From Bryopsis sp. KO-2023 (lineage: Eukaryota; Chlorophyta; Ulvophyceae; Bryopsidales; Bryopsidaceae), in contig BSYQ01000015.1 in NCBI GenBank assembly GCA_030272585.1, positions 868,001 through 932,000 of the forward strand: 64,000 nt of DNA, written 5' to 3'. Made by a program: the position numbers and the translations under genes. The first letter of the stretch is position 1. Each line of letters starts with the position of its first letter. The notes beneath the pieces are model-generated. The model saw nothing but the letters and a program-made list of their open reading frames with translations. It was not told the DNA's origin and did no database searches. Shown here piece after piece: positions 13,564 to 25,600 of this stretch.

Positions 13564-14148
13564 TCAATCCTCGTCCTTCACAACGGTTCCCTTCTCCGAC
13601 ACATAAATCCCATCCAGAAATTTTCGGATGTCCTTGTCGCGAACCAAGCAAGACTGATTGATGAGGGCAGCCGACCGACTCACGGCCTCGACGTCGTTCC
13701 CGTGCAAAACCAGCTCGTCCTTCATTTTGGTGGCCTCCGTTCGCGTGATGCTGACCCCTTCCAACATATCGACGAGACGCACGCGCTTCTCACCCAAAAA
13801 GTTGTTGATCTTGACGTGCTTTCCGTCCTCAATATGAATATTGATGGGGAAATGGGCGTACACCAGCCTCATCTTATACTCGAAGCCCTTGGTGACTCCA
13901 GTAATCATGTTCGAGACGTGCGAAGTCGTGGTTCTGAGTCCAGCCAACTGCTTGCGCTTTCCGAAGTGAATATCGACTCGCAATTTCTTCACACCATCCT
14001 CCTCGGTCAGGTACATATCCGCTTGAAGGTGCTTGAACGAGCGCGTCATTTTTCCCCTGGGCCCCTCCACTCGCACTGTCCTGGCTTTGACAGAAATCTT
14101 AACCCCCTCGGGGATTTCTATCGAACGGGATGCCGCTACCTGACGCAT
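13564..14148 (-). CDS. RPL9: 60S ribosomal protein uL6 (RPL9), cytosolic
   Basis: A single exon of 194 residues, matching the usual 190-195 of eukaryotic RPL9, so it is complete. Both uL6 repeats are present: [20 protein letters not shown] at the N-terminus and [20 protein letters not shown] in the middle, with the family signature around [22 protein letters not shown]. The C-terminus [23 protein letters not shown] is typical. The protein sits near the sarcin-ricin loop of the large subunit. The start is an ATG with the normal eukaryotic N-terminus. Coding DNA is markedly GC-richer than its surroundings, as expected for a highly expressed gene. It is intronless, unlike its neighbours. Confidence 0.97.
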   Translation of the reverse strand: MRQVAASRSIEIPEGVKISVKARTVRVEGPRGKMTRSFKHLQADMYLTEEDGVKKLRVDIHFGKRKQLAGLRTTTSHVSNMITGVTKGFEYKMRLVYAHFPINIHIEDGKHVKINNFLGEKRVRLVDMLEGVSITRTEATKMKDELVLHGNDVEAVSRSAALINQSCLVRDKDIRKFLDGIYVSEKGTVVKDED

Positions 14149-15453
14149 CTTTCCTCTCTTTTTGTTTTTTTTCGCCTCTGTTCACCGCCGCCCGAAAAGA
14201 GCCCGCTCTATCCCCGTCCCGATATCGTCAACCTGAACTGCGTCGGTAGTGAGCCCGATCGGTCGGCGGCTGGACGCATGTGCGCAAATCGTAGCGGCGG
14301 TACGGCAATGCGTCATCGACGGACACATCGCGAATCGAGGTTTTTTCATTTCAGCTGCTGTCCTTTCGTTTCCGAACACAACCGAATTTTATGGTGAATT
14401 CTGTGGCGAAATTGGTGAAAGGCGTAAATGACGCTTGTGAAGCTTTTGGGAGGGAAAACTTAAAAAATAAGAAACAAAAATAACATATTGAATTTCTTCC
14501 CCCTCTAAAGAAGTTTTTGAAACATTTGCATGTTGGGTTCAAGGTCCATGCAAACACAGGAGGAAAATTCTCTGAGGAAATTTAGTGCCATATGCCAGAA
14601 ATTTCGATGATTATTTTTTTATTTTTTTTTCCCGGCTTCACAGCAAGATCCCCAACACACAAACACGCACAGTGGAATATAAATTTTTAAAAATAAGAAA
14701 GAAACACAGCACCCAGCCCAAGTATCGGCCAATTTCACAAATCACTTCTTCTTCCTTCTCCTGGAGGACCTCCAAAAACAAAATACAACACGCAAAAGAA
14801 AAAAAAAATACCACTCCGTCTCGAAGCGTATGTCGAATAGCCCATTTTTATGATAGATTTTTTCGCTGCCGTCGTTGGTTCTTCCCCAGATATGTCAATC
14901 TTTTTCCAGAAAAAAAATACAAACAAACAAACAAGCAAATGTAATCTTTTATTTCCCCATTTCACTCAATGAATAAACCCCAATGCTCTAGATGTTTTAC
15001 TTTCATCATTATTCGTTTTTCCGGCGTCCTCTAAAACTTTCGTAAAGATGTATTTGGTGAAATGTACTGTGATTTGATAAAAGAAAAGCTAAAAATAGCC
15101 CGTGAGTTCAGTAACACTATCTTCCCGGCCCCGGCCCCCGAAAATGAAGGGAAAATTAAAAAAAAAAGCAAAGAAAAAAAATTTATGTGTTTGTTTCGGT
15201 ATTCCGACACGATCTTTTTTTTTTTCTAAAAAAAAGAATATTTGGATCGCTGTTATGCAAAATGATGACCTTTCACTTTTTAACTTCCTTTTTATTCAAA
15301 AAGAATGGTATCCAACAACTAGAAAAAAAAATGATATAACCCAAAACGAAATTGTGAATATCGAAATATCGCCCCCCACATAGTTTTTTTTTCAACCCCT
15401 TCCTAAAAATGTTCCGACCTTGTCAAAAATCAAGTTATTCTAAAAGAAAACCA

Positions 15454-15495
<42 letters not shown>

Positions 15496-16157
15496 ATATG
15501 GTTAAATATACTCCTATTTTCTTTGAAAAGTCCTTGCCCAACTTCCGACAAGTTTAATTTTTGATGGCCAATTCACTAATAAAAAAAAAAGCGATATCAT
15601 CTCGATACACAACTTCAACAATATCTTGGCGTCGGCTATGGCACCGACCTCACTTATTGTACACATTTCATTCGAAAAAAAATAAAATAAAAGGAAAAAA
15701 AAAAAACACTAGGAGCCGTCAAAGCCAAACAGACTCTTTATTTGAAAGTAGGCAGTTTTCTTTTATTCAAACTCGATCTTGATTTTTTCTTTAAACTGCA
15801 TCTCTCTCTCTTTTTCTTTTTCCTTTCTGTTCTGCCACCCTATTTTTTTTCGTTTTAAAAAAACCCCTCTTTCCAAAAGAAAATAAATACCGATTTTATC
15901 GTTTTTTTTCCTATCGAGTTCCTTTCTTAACCTTTCAAACGCAAACAACGCCCCCCCAAATTAAGGAGATCAAAAAAAAATAAAAGGAGTGGCAAGGGGT
16001 GTTGCAAAAAACCCACACACATCAAGTTTTCTATATCTTTCAAAAAAAAGTGGTGACATGGTGTGGGGCAGTAATCCATCATTACACAAATATATATTTT
16101 TCTCTTTTTTCTTTTTTTTTTCTCTTTTTCGAAATTATTCCAAAGGTTAAATGATAT
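14149..16157. other. uL6 promoter side, then A/T-rich intergenic DNA
   Basis: Bases 14150-14450 upstream of uL6 are GC- and CpG-richer and are the likely promoter and 5' untranslated region. From 14450 to 16157 there are long A and T runs and no convincing coding sequence. A TA microsatellite occupies about 15455-15491. The last few hundred bases probably carry the 3' untranslated region of the leftward gene ending at 16158. Confidence 0.5.
15455..15491. repeat. TA microsatellite
   Basis: An uninterrupted run of about 18 TA dinucleotides, followed by CGATATATGG. Shorter TA tracts occur near 9124-9142 (kinesin intron), 34438-34461 and 42713-42727. Confidence 0.9.
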
Positions 16158-19100
16158 TCATCGGGATAGACTCCGTCTTTCCAGATTTCGAAGTTGCCAC
16201 AAAACTCTCCCGAAACCTTGCAGCGTTTCGATCGCTAATTCGAGGTGCATATGATCGTACAAATTCCACACATGGCCGATTTCAGCAACATTTTCGAAAA
16301 TAATCTCAGCCACGATGTCCGGCCGCTGATGCCCCGCCTCCGCAAACATATCGAACAGCACCCTCGCCAATTCCGAATCCTCCCTTTTGAACAGCGTCGG
16401 AAAAATTCGACACACGCTGCCCAGAATTCGCTTGTTGATTCTCATGGAAAGGTCCAGGTCAGACACGATATCTCTGATCATGTGGATCGTCGAAATTCGA
16501 ATGCCTCGGTCCCCACCCTCCAGAAACCTCATCAGCAGATCTGCCACCAGCCGATGATTCACCCCCTGGGAGCTCCTCGACAGCAGAATAGCTTTCATGT
16601 GAATCAGATTTCGGACGATCACGTTCGATATTTCCTTCTGGGGCGATTCCGTCAGCACCATCGTTGCTAGAGTGCACACCGACACGTCCCGCACCTTCGG
16701 ATCTTCATCATTGATCAACCCAACGATCTTTCTCACCATCCCTGAGTCGATTCTCGACATCCTCTGGTACCAAACCTTCTGAATCAGCAACAGTATGGAC
16801 CTCTTTTGCCCCCCCAGCCCTTCTGTCAGCACTCGACCCAGCTGCCGGTTTTCATCGACACCGATCAACGAGGCTAGCACCATGGAATCCCAAGCATGTA
16901 TTCGATGCAGGACGTCCATTGCCGACAGTTGATAGGATTGCGTTCCAGACCCCAGCACCTCGAACAAGCTGGTGACTCCTCCCATGGTCACAATCATCTG
17001 GTATATGATTTCCTTCATGGGGGATGGATCGGAGCAGAGCAGCATTTTCTCGATCACACCGACAGCAGTTTCTTGGGGGAATGGGCTGTCAATGCAAACG
17101 CATTCACTGACCGCATCGATCAAAAGCCTCAAACTGGTGTTTTCTCCAGCACACAGCTCTTCAATCACATCGGTGGACATGTATCTGCCAGAATACGCAC
17201 CCCACAGAGATTTTGCAAAACATCCTCAAGACAAATCTAAAAATGGGTAAACGCCACCAGAAATGTCTTCTTTCACATTTTATCAGCCATCTCAATTCAC
17301 AAACTTTTTTTAAAAACTAGAATCTACCTCGAGGTGTTTACTTTTCTTCTTGCCCTTGGTTTTGTACAATACTTGATTGAAGGAGGGGTTGCACTGGCTA
17401 ATCACATCTTCTGCCAAATGTACGAACATTGTAATATTATTACTATTATGTTATTATGTTATCACGTGCGTTGCCTACAATTGTCTGTATTTTCTTTGCA
17501 GAATTCAGGAAAGTTTAAGAATTTCAACTAACCTCATGAGCGATGACAAGGCACATGGAACCAAATGGTCCCGCACTGCTGTTGTCGATGCCCTTTCATC
17601 CGACATTAGGTCCCCCAGGAAGCTGAGGGTTTTCTTGGTGGCCACCATGGCATTTGCTCCGATCAACAAAGATACTGAATGCTCCGTTTTGTCCTCGATA
17701 GAAAACAGGATTTCGTTCAGATAGATCATAGATTCCGCATCCACCGGCACTGACAGCACCCATGGCAAGTACATGTCTTCCACAAACGCCTGCGTAGAAA
17801 TACACCCACACACACACACTCAATGGCTTTCCTATTATGCTCGTTGACTGTTTGGGATGATGTCGTGAGTCTCTGGGTGTCCTTTCCAATTCGATCCATC
17901 GACTTGGAGATATTCATTCAATTGAAGAAAGCTTCCATCCACTGTGAGCAGGTCAACTAGGATTTCTGTTTGGGTGGGAAGTTGGTTTTGTCCAGAGTGA
18001 GCATCACCTGGGCGTAGGTGTCGCTTCGGTCCTCCAGCAAATTTCTGATTGCTCTGAGACCTGTGTGTTTGACTTCTTCAGTCTCCCCCAGGGCGGCACT
18101 GATCACAGCTTCCACAACTCTTCTTCTCATGTCCGAGCGAAGCGATATGGTTGGATGCAAACTGAACCAACACAAGACGTCAGCGGCCGCTGTTCTTTGC
18201 CACGCGGAAGTCGACTCCCCCAGGATTACTGCAACGAGTGCATCGATAACCAGGGTGGGATGCATCAGCAAGATATCGCGGTCGAGTCTCCGGACTCTCC
18301 CGCCTGCGGTCCCGTTCAACCTGGCCTGCAAGTTGAGAGTTCTCGTCCTATCTGCGAAAGAATTGTCGCAGCTTTCCAATTGCAACTCTTGGATCTCTCC
18401 TGCAGGAGATTCGACCATCGTTTGCGACTCCCAACGGGGCAGCGGAGGCGTTACTCCAGCCAGACGCCCTACCCACATACTTCCTGGGCCATCGCTTTCT
18501 CCTGTCCACCACAGGTCGCACGGAGAGCTGATCATTTCCCGCGCGCTGTCGCGGCATCTGTCGAAAGTGAGGGACGTCAACAATTCTCTCTCCACGTCCT
18601 GTTGTGGGTGTGTAGAACGGCTTGCGCTGCGCGGGAACTGCTCCAGCCAGATCGAATCCTCAGGAGGCACCCAAGCTAAGCGCAACACTGTTTCAACGTC
18701 CGCGGGCACGACCGCGCGCGACAGTTTCTCCGCCAAGTGAAGATTGGTATCGTCGTCCGTTGTGGTGGAGCCTGGTGGGCTGTTTATTTGATTGCAGGTT
18801 TCGGCGGGCCAGTCTACCTCCGAATCGTTTTCCGAACAGGGCGTATCGGTCGAGTAACTGGCACTGCACGCACCCTTCAAGAACGCAGGAATCGCCGACT
18901 GCAAGCACACACAAGCTCACGTCGCGAACTCTGACCTCCCAACCCAGTTCACTTATCCATGCGCAACAGCCATTTACACTTGCAGATATGCCTTTTTCAC
19001 CTCGCACAAGCTCGTCGCAGAAAGCAACCTCTTCGGAAGCGCTCTGGGGGGATCTCCTCGAACAACGATCGGTTTTCTAAAGTGCGCGTCCCCTATATCG

Positions 19101-19204
19101 ATGACTTTCTGACGAATAAGCGAAAGCGCTTGCCGGGTCGGCGAAAACAGATAGCGGAAGCATCCTATCGCCACGGGTATGAGGGCCAACCATACGCTCA
19201 ACAT
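16158..19204 (-). CDS. Membrane-anchored helical-repeat (ARM/HEAT-like) protein, function unknown
   Basis: Four exons, 16158..17184, 17533..17789, 18008..18898 and 19001..19204, close in frame for 792 residues. The N-terminus (MLSVWLALIPVAIGCFRYLF) is a signal-anchor or uncleaved membrane helix. A Ser/Thr/Asp-rich stretch follows. From about residue 280 to the end the protein is leucine-rich with amphipathic helices spaced like ARM/HEAT repeats, for example VIDALVAVILGESTSAWQ, ISAALGETEEVKHTGLRAI and KIVGLINDEDPKVRDVSVCT. I recognise no named family. A cytosol-facing solenoid scaffold on a membrane is an inference. Its ATG at 19204 overlaps the possible start of the divergent gene at 19203. 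Confidence 0.75.
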
Positions 19205-19856
19205 GGTTTCTATCGAGTTCAGTCCTGCACCTAAAACTTCGCGTCACGGTGCGGTCACCATAGAGCAGATCGGAGACCGAACGAGGAACTTGAACAGCAA
19301 ACGAATTCATTGAACGACAGGTATCTCCGCCCAAAACCGCGATGCCAACTCACGGGCGGTACTCGCTCAAATCATCCACAGTACACACTTACGCTCCCAA
19401 GACACTCTTCCAACGGAGGTTCTGCAAGATATTCAAATTTCTGGAAGTACGACTCCCAATGATCCAGAGCTGCTGACGTGCGGGGTCGAGGTAAGATTTT
19501 TGCCAAAACTCACCTGAATAAGAATACTCTTTTTATGAGAATTTCATTATTCAGGGAATCCAACTTGCTGATGTTGAGTTACATGATTTTGATGTGCATG
19601 GCATTTTGCTGGTTGGAACTGTGGTGAAACCTCACTTTTCTTATGTGGAGGTGTCATTTGTTCATGCAAAGCAAGCGAACAGAGAACTGGTAGCATTACA
19701 TGAGATGGTTTGCATCATTCAACGATCGATTGCTCCAAAGAGTGTAAGAAAAGTGTCAAGTTACATGTGCCGCCTGCCTACCCGCCCCTCCACACAAGAT
19801 TTCAACAGGTGGGCCTTGTAAAAAGAAACATCTTCTTGGAAGCTAGAGGGATATAA
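19203..19856 (+). CDS. Small protein of unknown function
   Basis: Model of four exons, 19203..19248, 19321..19490, 19555..19743 and 19809..19856, in consistent phases (1, 0, 0) for 150 residues. Exons 2 and 3 are strongly coding-like (LPTEVLQDIQISGS; HGILLVGTVVKPHFSYVEV) with good GTAAGA and GTAAG donors. Exon 4 ends LVKRNIFLEARGI-stop. The first exon and start are the weakest part: intron 1 would be 72 bases with a GTGCGG donor, and the ATG shares its CATG with the start of the leftward gene. The stop lies about 40 bases from the stop of the convergent bL25m gene. I do not recognise a family. The middle could be a small beta-sheet domain (inference). Confidence 0.55.
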
Positions 19857-19894
19857 TATGATTATGGGGAAATAACCCCAAACCCCAAAGTTGA

Positions 19895-22287
19895 CTAGGC
19901 ACCCTTTGCTGTGGCCATTTTGCATATAGGATTCCTCGCAAGCTGCAAAACAACGCCAATATTCAGTCAGCCTCCATTCCAACTGTATGTATCAGAAAAT
20001 AAAAAAACAAAAAGCATCCCTACACGAAACATGAGGTTTCGACAGTCTCCGGACTTTTTTTCTTTTTTTGTTTCCCCCCAAAAATTATTTCTGAAAAAAT
20101 GCAAACAAGCTGATAAAATATAATCACCTGTTTGAAATACTCGGTTCCTGGAGGTAAAACCATCTGCTCCGGAAAAATTTTATCTTTGATGTCCATGCCA
20201 GATACATCCAATTCGACGAATGGAGGAATTTTATCGGCAGGGCATTTCAACTCAAGAACTCGCCTGGAAAAAAAAAAAAAAGAATAAAATGACACAACAC
20301 AAAACAGGAAAACCATCAAGGGAAAGATCAGTACAGTCAAGTTGCAGCCTTTGCCCCACTTCCATTTTTTCCATTTTCCATTTTTTTTTTCTTCTTGTGC
20401 GTTTCTTGACTCCGCAGTGTTTGAATTTCAGGGCATCACGTTTTCACTCTTTTTTTTTTGGGCAGGTTGTTAAAAGACATGTCCAGGTAAATATATGCAT
20501 AGGTATATATATGTGTGTGTTTCTTGTCTTTTTTTTTGTCAAAAATTTTGAGCAAAAGCGATGGTTGACTTTTCAGGTTACCTAATCATCAGAGGGAAGC
20601 CACCCCTCTTGCAACCAGGTGCAACATCTCGTCCTATCACCTTGACAAAAAAAAATAGCAAATTAAAAAAAAAATAGAAAGTCAAATATTGGACTTGGCA
20701 GTTGTCTGGAGCAAGAAAGAAAAAATTAAATCGTACCTTAATTGGCACAGGCACTCTCAACGTTCGATTTCTTGGTGCAAACATAAAAGTTACGTTTTCG
20801 ATGTAATCCTCCGCACTGTAGTTTCTTTCATGAACTAGTCTTGGCTACAACAGAAAACCCCGAACGACAAATGTAAAAAAAAACACACACACACCAACAG
20901 AGTCAATTAATTTGCAAACAATTCAAAAAAAAATATTGCACTAGAAAAAAAAGAAAGCAAACATGTAGTTGAAATTTTAATGACTCAAAACATCAAAATC
21001 TGAGCCAAAATCAGTATCCGGAAGAAGGATTTTTTTATTTATTTATTTGTCTCCAATTGCCAAGTGATTCATTCATCTTTCACATCAACACCTTTTGTAT
21101 TAAAAAAAAAAAAAAAGAGTTGCGCTTTTTTGTGTTTCGTTTTTTTTTTTTTTCCCTTGCTCACCAAAACTCTGTAACTCTCATCCCCAGCCTTTTTCAT
21201 TTTAATCGTCAGTTTCAATGGTCTGGCCAAAAATCCATGCAAGCCATGCTCCTTCAACTTTTATACAGGGGGGGCGCAAAAAAAGAAAACACTTCAATCC
21301 AACTAAAACTACTTTTTGCTTTTTTCTAAAGCATTTTCATGGGGAAAAATCACCCGAGAAGCTCGCATTCAATGACATCAAAAGGATGATGAGAGGGAAA
21401 AAAAAGAAACACAAAAATATTTTTCTTCACAATCAAAAATTTCATGTCAATCATTTATTTTTTAACAAAACAAAAGAACACCACAGAAGCAACTATTTTT
21501 ATTTTTTTTTGTAACCACCTTTTTCATGAGTTGCACTCTGTCGACATGGATCAGCTTGGACGTATTTCCCGGAAGAGCAAAAAGTATGGCTGGTATTCTA
21601 CCATCCTGAAATTACATAATTCTTTCCCAGTCAAATTCCAAATGAAAGGAAAATCAATGGCCAACCCAATCAATCACCTTTTGATTAATTTTTGTGTTTT
21701 TTTTTCCTTTACTTACGCGAGTGGGAAAATTGGGTCAAAAAATTTAAGTAAAAAACTGGATCATGTTGGAAATGAGTATATTTTGGGGATGTCAGACACA
21801 AACCTTCCTCAATTTGGCAGCGATTTTCTTTCCAGATTCACAGCGATTTCTTGCATCAAGCTCAGGTAGACCTTCACACCCAAATGTTTTTTTTTCGATT
21901 TTTCCATGTCATGTAGAATTTTTTTCACAAAATGCATCAAATATCCCCTATTAATCATCCATCCCCAACCCACATTTCTTTCGAAACATCTTGTACATCA
22001 TAAAAGAAATCCAATCAAATAACATTCCACTCGTGAAATCAAAACAAAAACAAAAAAGATAGTAAAGACAACAAAAATAAAGCTCTTTTTTTCTTTTCTC
22101 GATTCCGAAATCGTTCCGCACCTCACAAACCTGGTTCGATGTAGTCCGCATTCTTTTTTGACACGGGCTCGGCCTTCGACCGAACGCCGGCGACCTGGTT
22201 CAACTGATGAAAGCAAGGCCCCAAAGATTGCAACGCGGTGGAGCCGTTCGCTATGCTCCGAAATCGACTCAATCCGCCCCTCAGCAT
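19895..22287 (-). CDS. Mitochondrial large-subunit ribosomal protein bL25m
   Basis: Eight exons: 19895..19942, 20128..20263, 20582..20640, 20737..20844, 21165..21251, 21519..21605, 21804..21871 and 22131..22287. They total 750 nt, 249 residues. The sequence reads as the bL25/TL5 fold: SGKKIAAKLRKDGRIPAILF at the N-terminal beta-barrel, then APRNRTLRVPVPIKVIG, GCKRGGFP, and the C-terminal CPADKIPPFVELDVSGM. The tail NPICKMATAKGA resembles plant L25 C-termini. The N-terminus (MLRGGLSRFRSIANGSTAL) is basic, Ser-rich and lacks acids, as expected for a mitochondrial presequence. bL25 binds 5S rRNA in bacteria. The ATG at 22287 is the first in its frame after an upstream stop. It is head-to-head with the ZIP gene, about 400 bases apart. 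Confidence 0.88.
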
Positions 22288-22687
22288 TTCACCAAACCAA
22301 GATGTCGATACGCCATGCTGAAAAACCAACCAGGTGTAGACTGGAGGATGACGCACAATTTGAGATTATTCAGCCATTCTTTTTAATTTCCTGCGTCTGA
22401 CTAGTGTACGATTTGGTTGTGATTTGAAGGTGACTGCTTTTTTAACCTTGGACGTAAGCTGCTGAGGTACTGTTTCTTGGGGAGGTTTGATGCATGGTCG
22501 GACAGGATTTGGTGGAAGATATTCGCTGTGAACGGATGCCAAAGAATGTCCTAAAGAAAGGAATCAAAGAAAACAGCCCTTTTCTTCGAAACACGCCTGT
22601 TTGAGCGGCAGGTCGAAACAACGAAGAGAAGTGGCGAAATAATCGAGAAGAAAATCAAACCCTAGCGATTCAGGGACGGGGAGGCAG
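22288..22687. promoter_or_regulatory. Shared upstream region of the bL25m and ZIP genes
   Basis: A 400-bp stretch between divergent start codons at 22287 (-) and 22688 (+). It must hold both promoters, unless an unseen 5' exon exists. No TATA-like element stands out. That it is bidirectional is inference from layout. Confidence 0.45.
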
Positions 22688-25600
22688 ATGGCGAGGGGTC
22701 GGAGTGTTTCCTCGAGCACTGCCCTTTGTGCCTGTCTTTTCGTTTGCGTTTTAGTCGCGCTCCCCGGAGTGCGCAGCGAAATCAAGGCACGTTGTTTTTG
22801 CAATCCCCCGCAGTGCATCTCTGCAGAAAAACGAAATGCTCGGTATTGCGCCAGTGCGACGTGGCATGCGTACTTGGGTGTGTTGGACGAAAAAATGAAG
22901 GTTGACTTTCTCTAGAGGGGTGGCTTTGGAATCGAACCACACGTGTGAAGATGCTCTTGACGTGCGGAATATGGTTGGAAAGGGAGTGAGTTGGGGGGCT
23001 TTTGTGTTACGAATTCAGGTTGCAGATGCGTCTCACCAGGTCGAATTTCAAGAAAACCACCAAAGAGCGAAGTTAAGAGATGGTAAGAACGACCCCCACA
23101 GTGTTTTTTCACTAGGAAATAAAATAAAAATAGTGAATAAATAGTAAAAATATCCTTGGTGATTTGCCAAAACCATAAAAAAACACACACACACAAATCA
23201 AAAACAGCAGGATAAAAAAGGAAATGGTCTCCACACTCTTTTCAAGAAAATTTTTCTTTTGCTAGGGAAAACAACGGTGGGAGTGTTATTTCCCTTGTTT
23301 TTAGGGAAAAAAAAACACTGCTGAAAAAGTTGACATATACCGCACCTGACTTTTTTCATTTTTTTTTTTGACCAGGTTTGAACAACCCAGACCAGGTCGA
23401 AATTGCTCTGAAAGAAGTGAATGGGTACAATGGATTGAAAGCAAAGTCAGACTTGAATGGCCAGCACAGACCCGCTGTGTTTGCAACGTACCGAGATGCA
23501 ACTGTTGAATCCGAAAGAAGTGTGGCGGATTATACTTTAGCAGGTGGTGGTCATTTCCTTTCTTTTTACTCACTTTTTTTCCCCAATTCACCTCAAAATA
23601 ACAGGAACTCTTCTGTGTAAAAGTAGGGCTTTTTTGGGGGGGAGGAGGGAAATCTAGGAAATTTGGACGAGAATGATTGATGATGGTGTTTTGCGATTCT
23701 TATTTCGAAATAGAAAATCTCCCATGCACAAATCCTGGATTTTTTTATTTTTTTCGACATGAAATTGCAGAAAAAAAAAAATTCAAAAACTTTTTTGAAA
23801 TGTGATGTCCAAGGGCCGAAAAGGTTGGGAATTTTTTCCATGCATTTTTTGATAATTTTTCTTCTTCACGTTATTGGGGCTATAAATTCACCTTCTGGCC
23901 TGCAACCAACCAGCATCTCGAAAAAAGACCCTCCTTACTGAAGCAGTTGCTGAATTTTCAACAGGCAATGAATCCCAACAAACTCAAGAAAGATACCCGA
24001 CCATTTACGTCTTCATCAACACACTCGTGATGGCGCTCGCCAGCGGCCTGGGCGCCGTCCCTTTCTTCTTTGTCAGAACTCTTTCCAAGCAATTGGTAGG
24101 CACTGCCAATGCGGTGGCTTGCGGGGTGATGCTTGCATGCAGTTTCGACTTGATTCACGAGGGGGAGCCATACGGTGCCATGCTGGTGGTGGTCGGCATT
24201 GTGCTGGGCATGGTGTTTGTTAACGTCAGCCAGAAATACCTCTCACAATATGAGGACGTGAAATTCGAATCGCTGAAGGTGAGGGCATGCCAGGCAAACT
24301 ACATTGTGCGAGTTATCCCCCCCCCCAAAAAAAAAAGAATAAAGAATAAATAAATAAATAAATAGCAACGATAAATAAAGAAATGAAGAAGGGTACTTTT
24401 TCTCGGGCTGTTACTGCCCGCAGTCATCGATTTAAAATGGATTTAAAATGTCCAAAATTGAGAGAGTGGGTTGGAAGCAACGATCAGGATTAAATTAGTC
24501 AGGTCATTCTAAAGAAAAACACGTCGGGGCGTTTAACCCTGGTCGTTTAATAGTATTATTATTAGTATTATTTAAAAAGTGATGGATGTTGCTGTTATTT
24601 ATTCAGGGCGCGGGTGCAAGAAAGACACTTCTAGTTGTGGGCATCATGGCTGCCCATGCGATCGGGGAAGGCTCCGGCGTCGGGGTTGCTTATGCTGGAG
24701 GCAAGGGCTGGTCACAAGGTGTGCTGGTCACGCTGGCAATCGGGCTGCACAACATCCCAGAGGGACTGGCTGTAGCCACCGTCATGGTATCCAGGGGAGT
24801 AGCCGCCAAGCAAGCTGCCATGTGGGCTGTCCTCACTTCGTTGCCTCAGACATTGGTGGGTGTGGTGCTTTCAACTGGCAAAAAAACACTGGGGAAACCA
24901 CCATAGTTTATCGATTTCTTGTTTTCAAATGAACGGAAAATTTCGGAGAGACCAAGGGGGGTGACTGTGTTCAGGTTGCGGTGCCATCGTATCTTTTTGT
25001 CGAGGCTTTCACTGCTTGTTTGCCGGTGGCCATGGGGTTCGCTGCCGGAAGCATGATTTGGGTGGTGTTTTCGGAATTGATGCCGGATGCATTGGAGGAT
25101 ATGAATCACGGAGGTGTTGCGACAGCGGCCACAATGTCGGCGGCCTGGTGAGAAAAAAATTACCATCGCAGTGAGAAAAAAAAGGGGAAAAAACAGAGTT
25201 TGAAACACTTTTTTCCTCATATTGTTTGGACAGCTCATCACCATGCATGGAAACACTCAGCAGCCACTCGAACAATTGTTTCTCAGTCTGACTTTTAAAA
25301 GCGAATCGACATCCAACGTCCCTATTTCCAACCTACTCCCCCCCACAGAATCTGCCTTGTCGACACCTGGTCCAACCCTGACAAAAAGATGCAGATATTT
25401 GCTTGTTTTTATGCATTCACTCCAGGTATCTTGGTGTGTTTCAAGCAGTTTTTTAAATGAATTCATTATATGCAGGCTGGAAGGCCTCCGAATGCTGCTG
25501 TCAAAACTGGAAACACGCGCAGGCACTCTCTCTTCCCCGATTCAAGCCAGCCCCGATACAATTTTCCCAGCGCTGATCGCCCTTTTGCCTGTGGGGTTGA

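Noticed and set aside
22288-22356. Extending the bL25m start to 22356
   Set aside because: That position is a GTG. The ATG at 22287 gives a typical mitochondrial presequence, and a stop lies upstream in frame.
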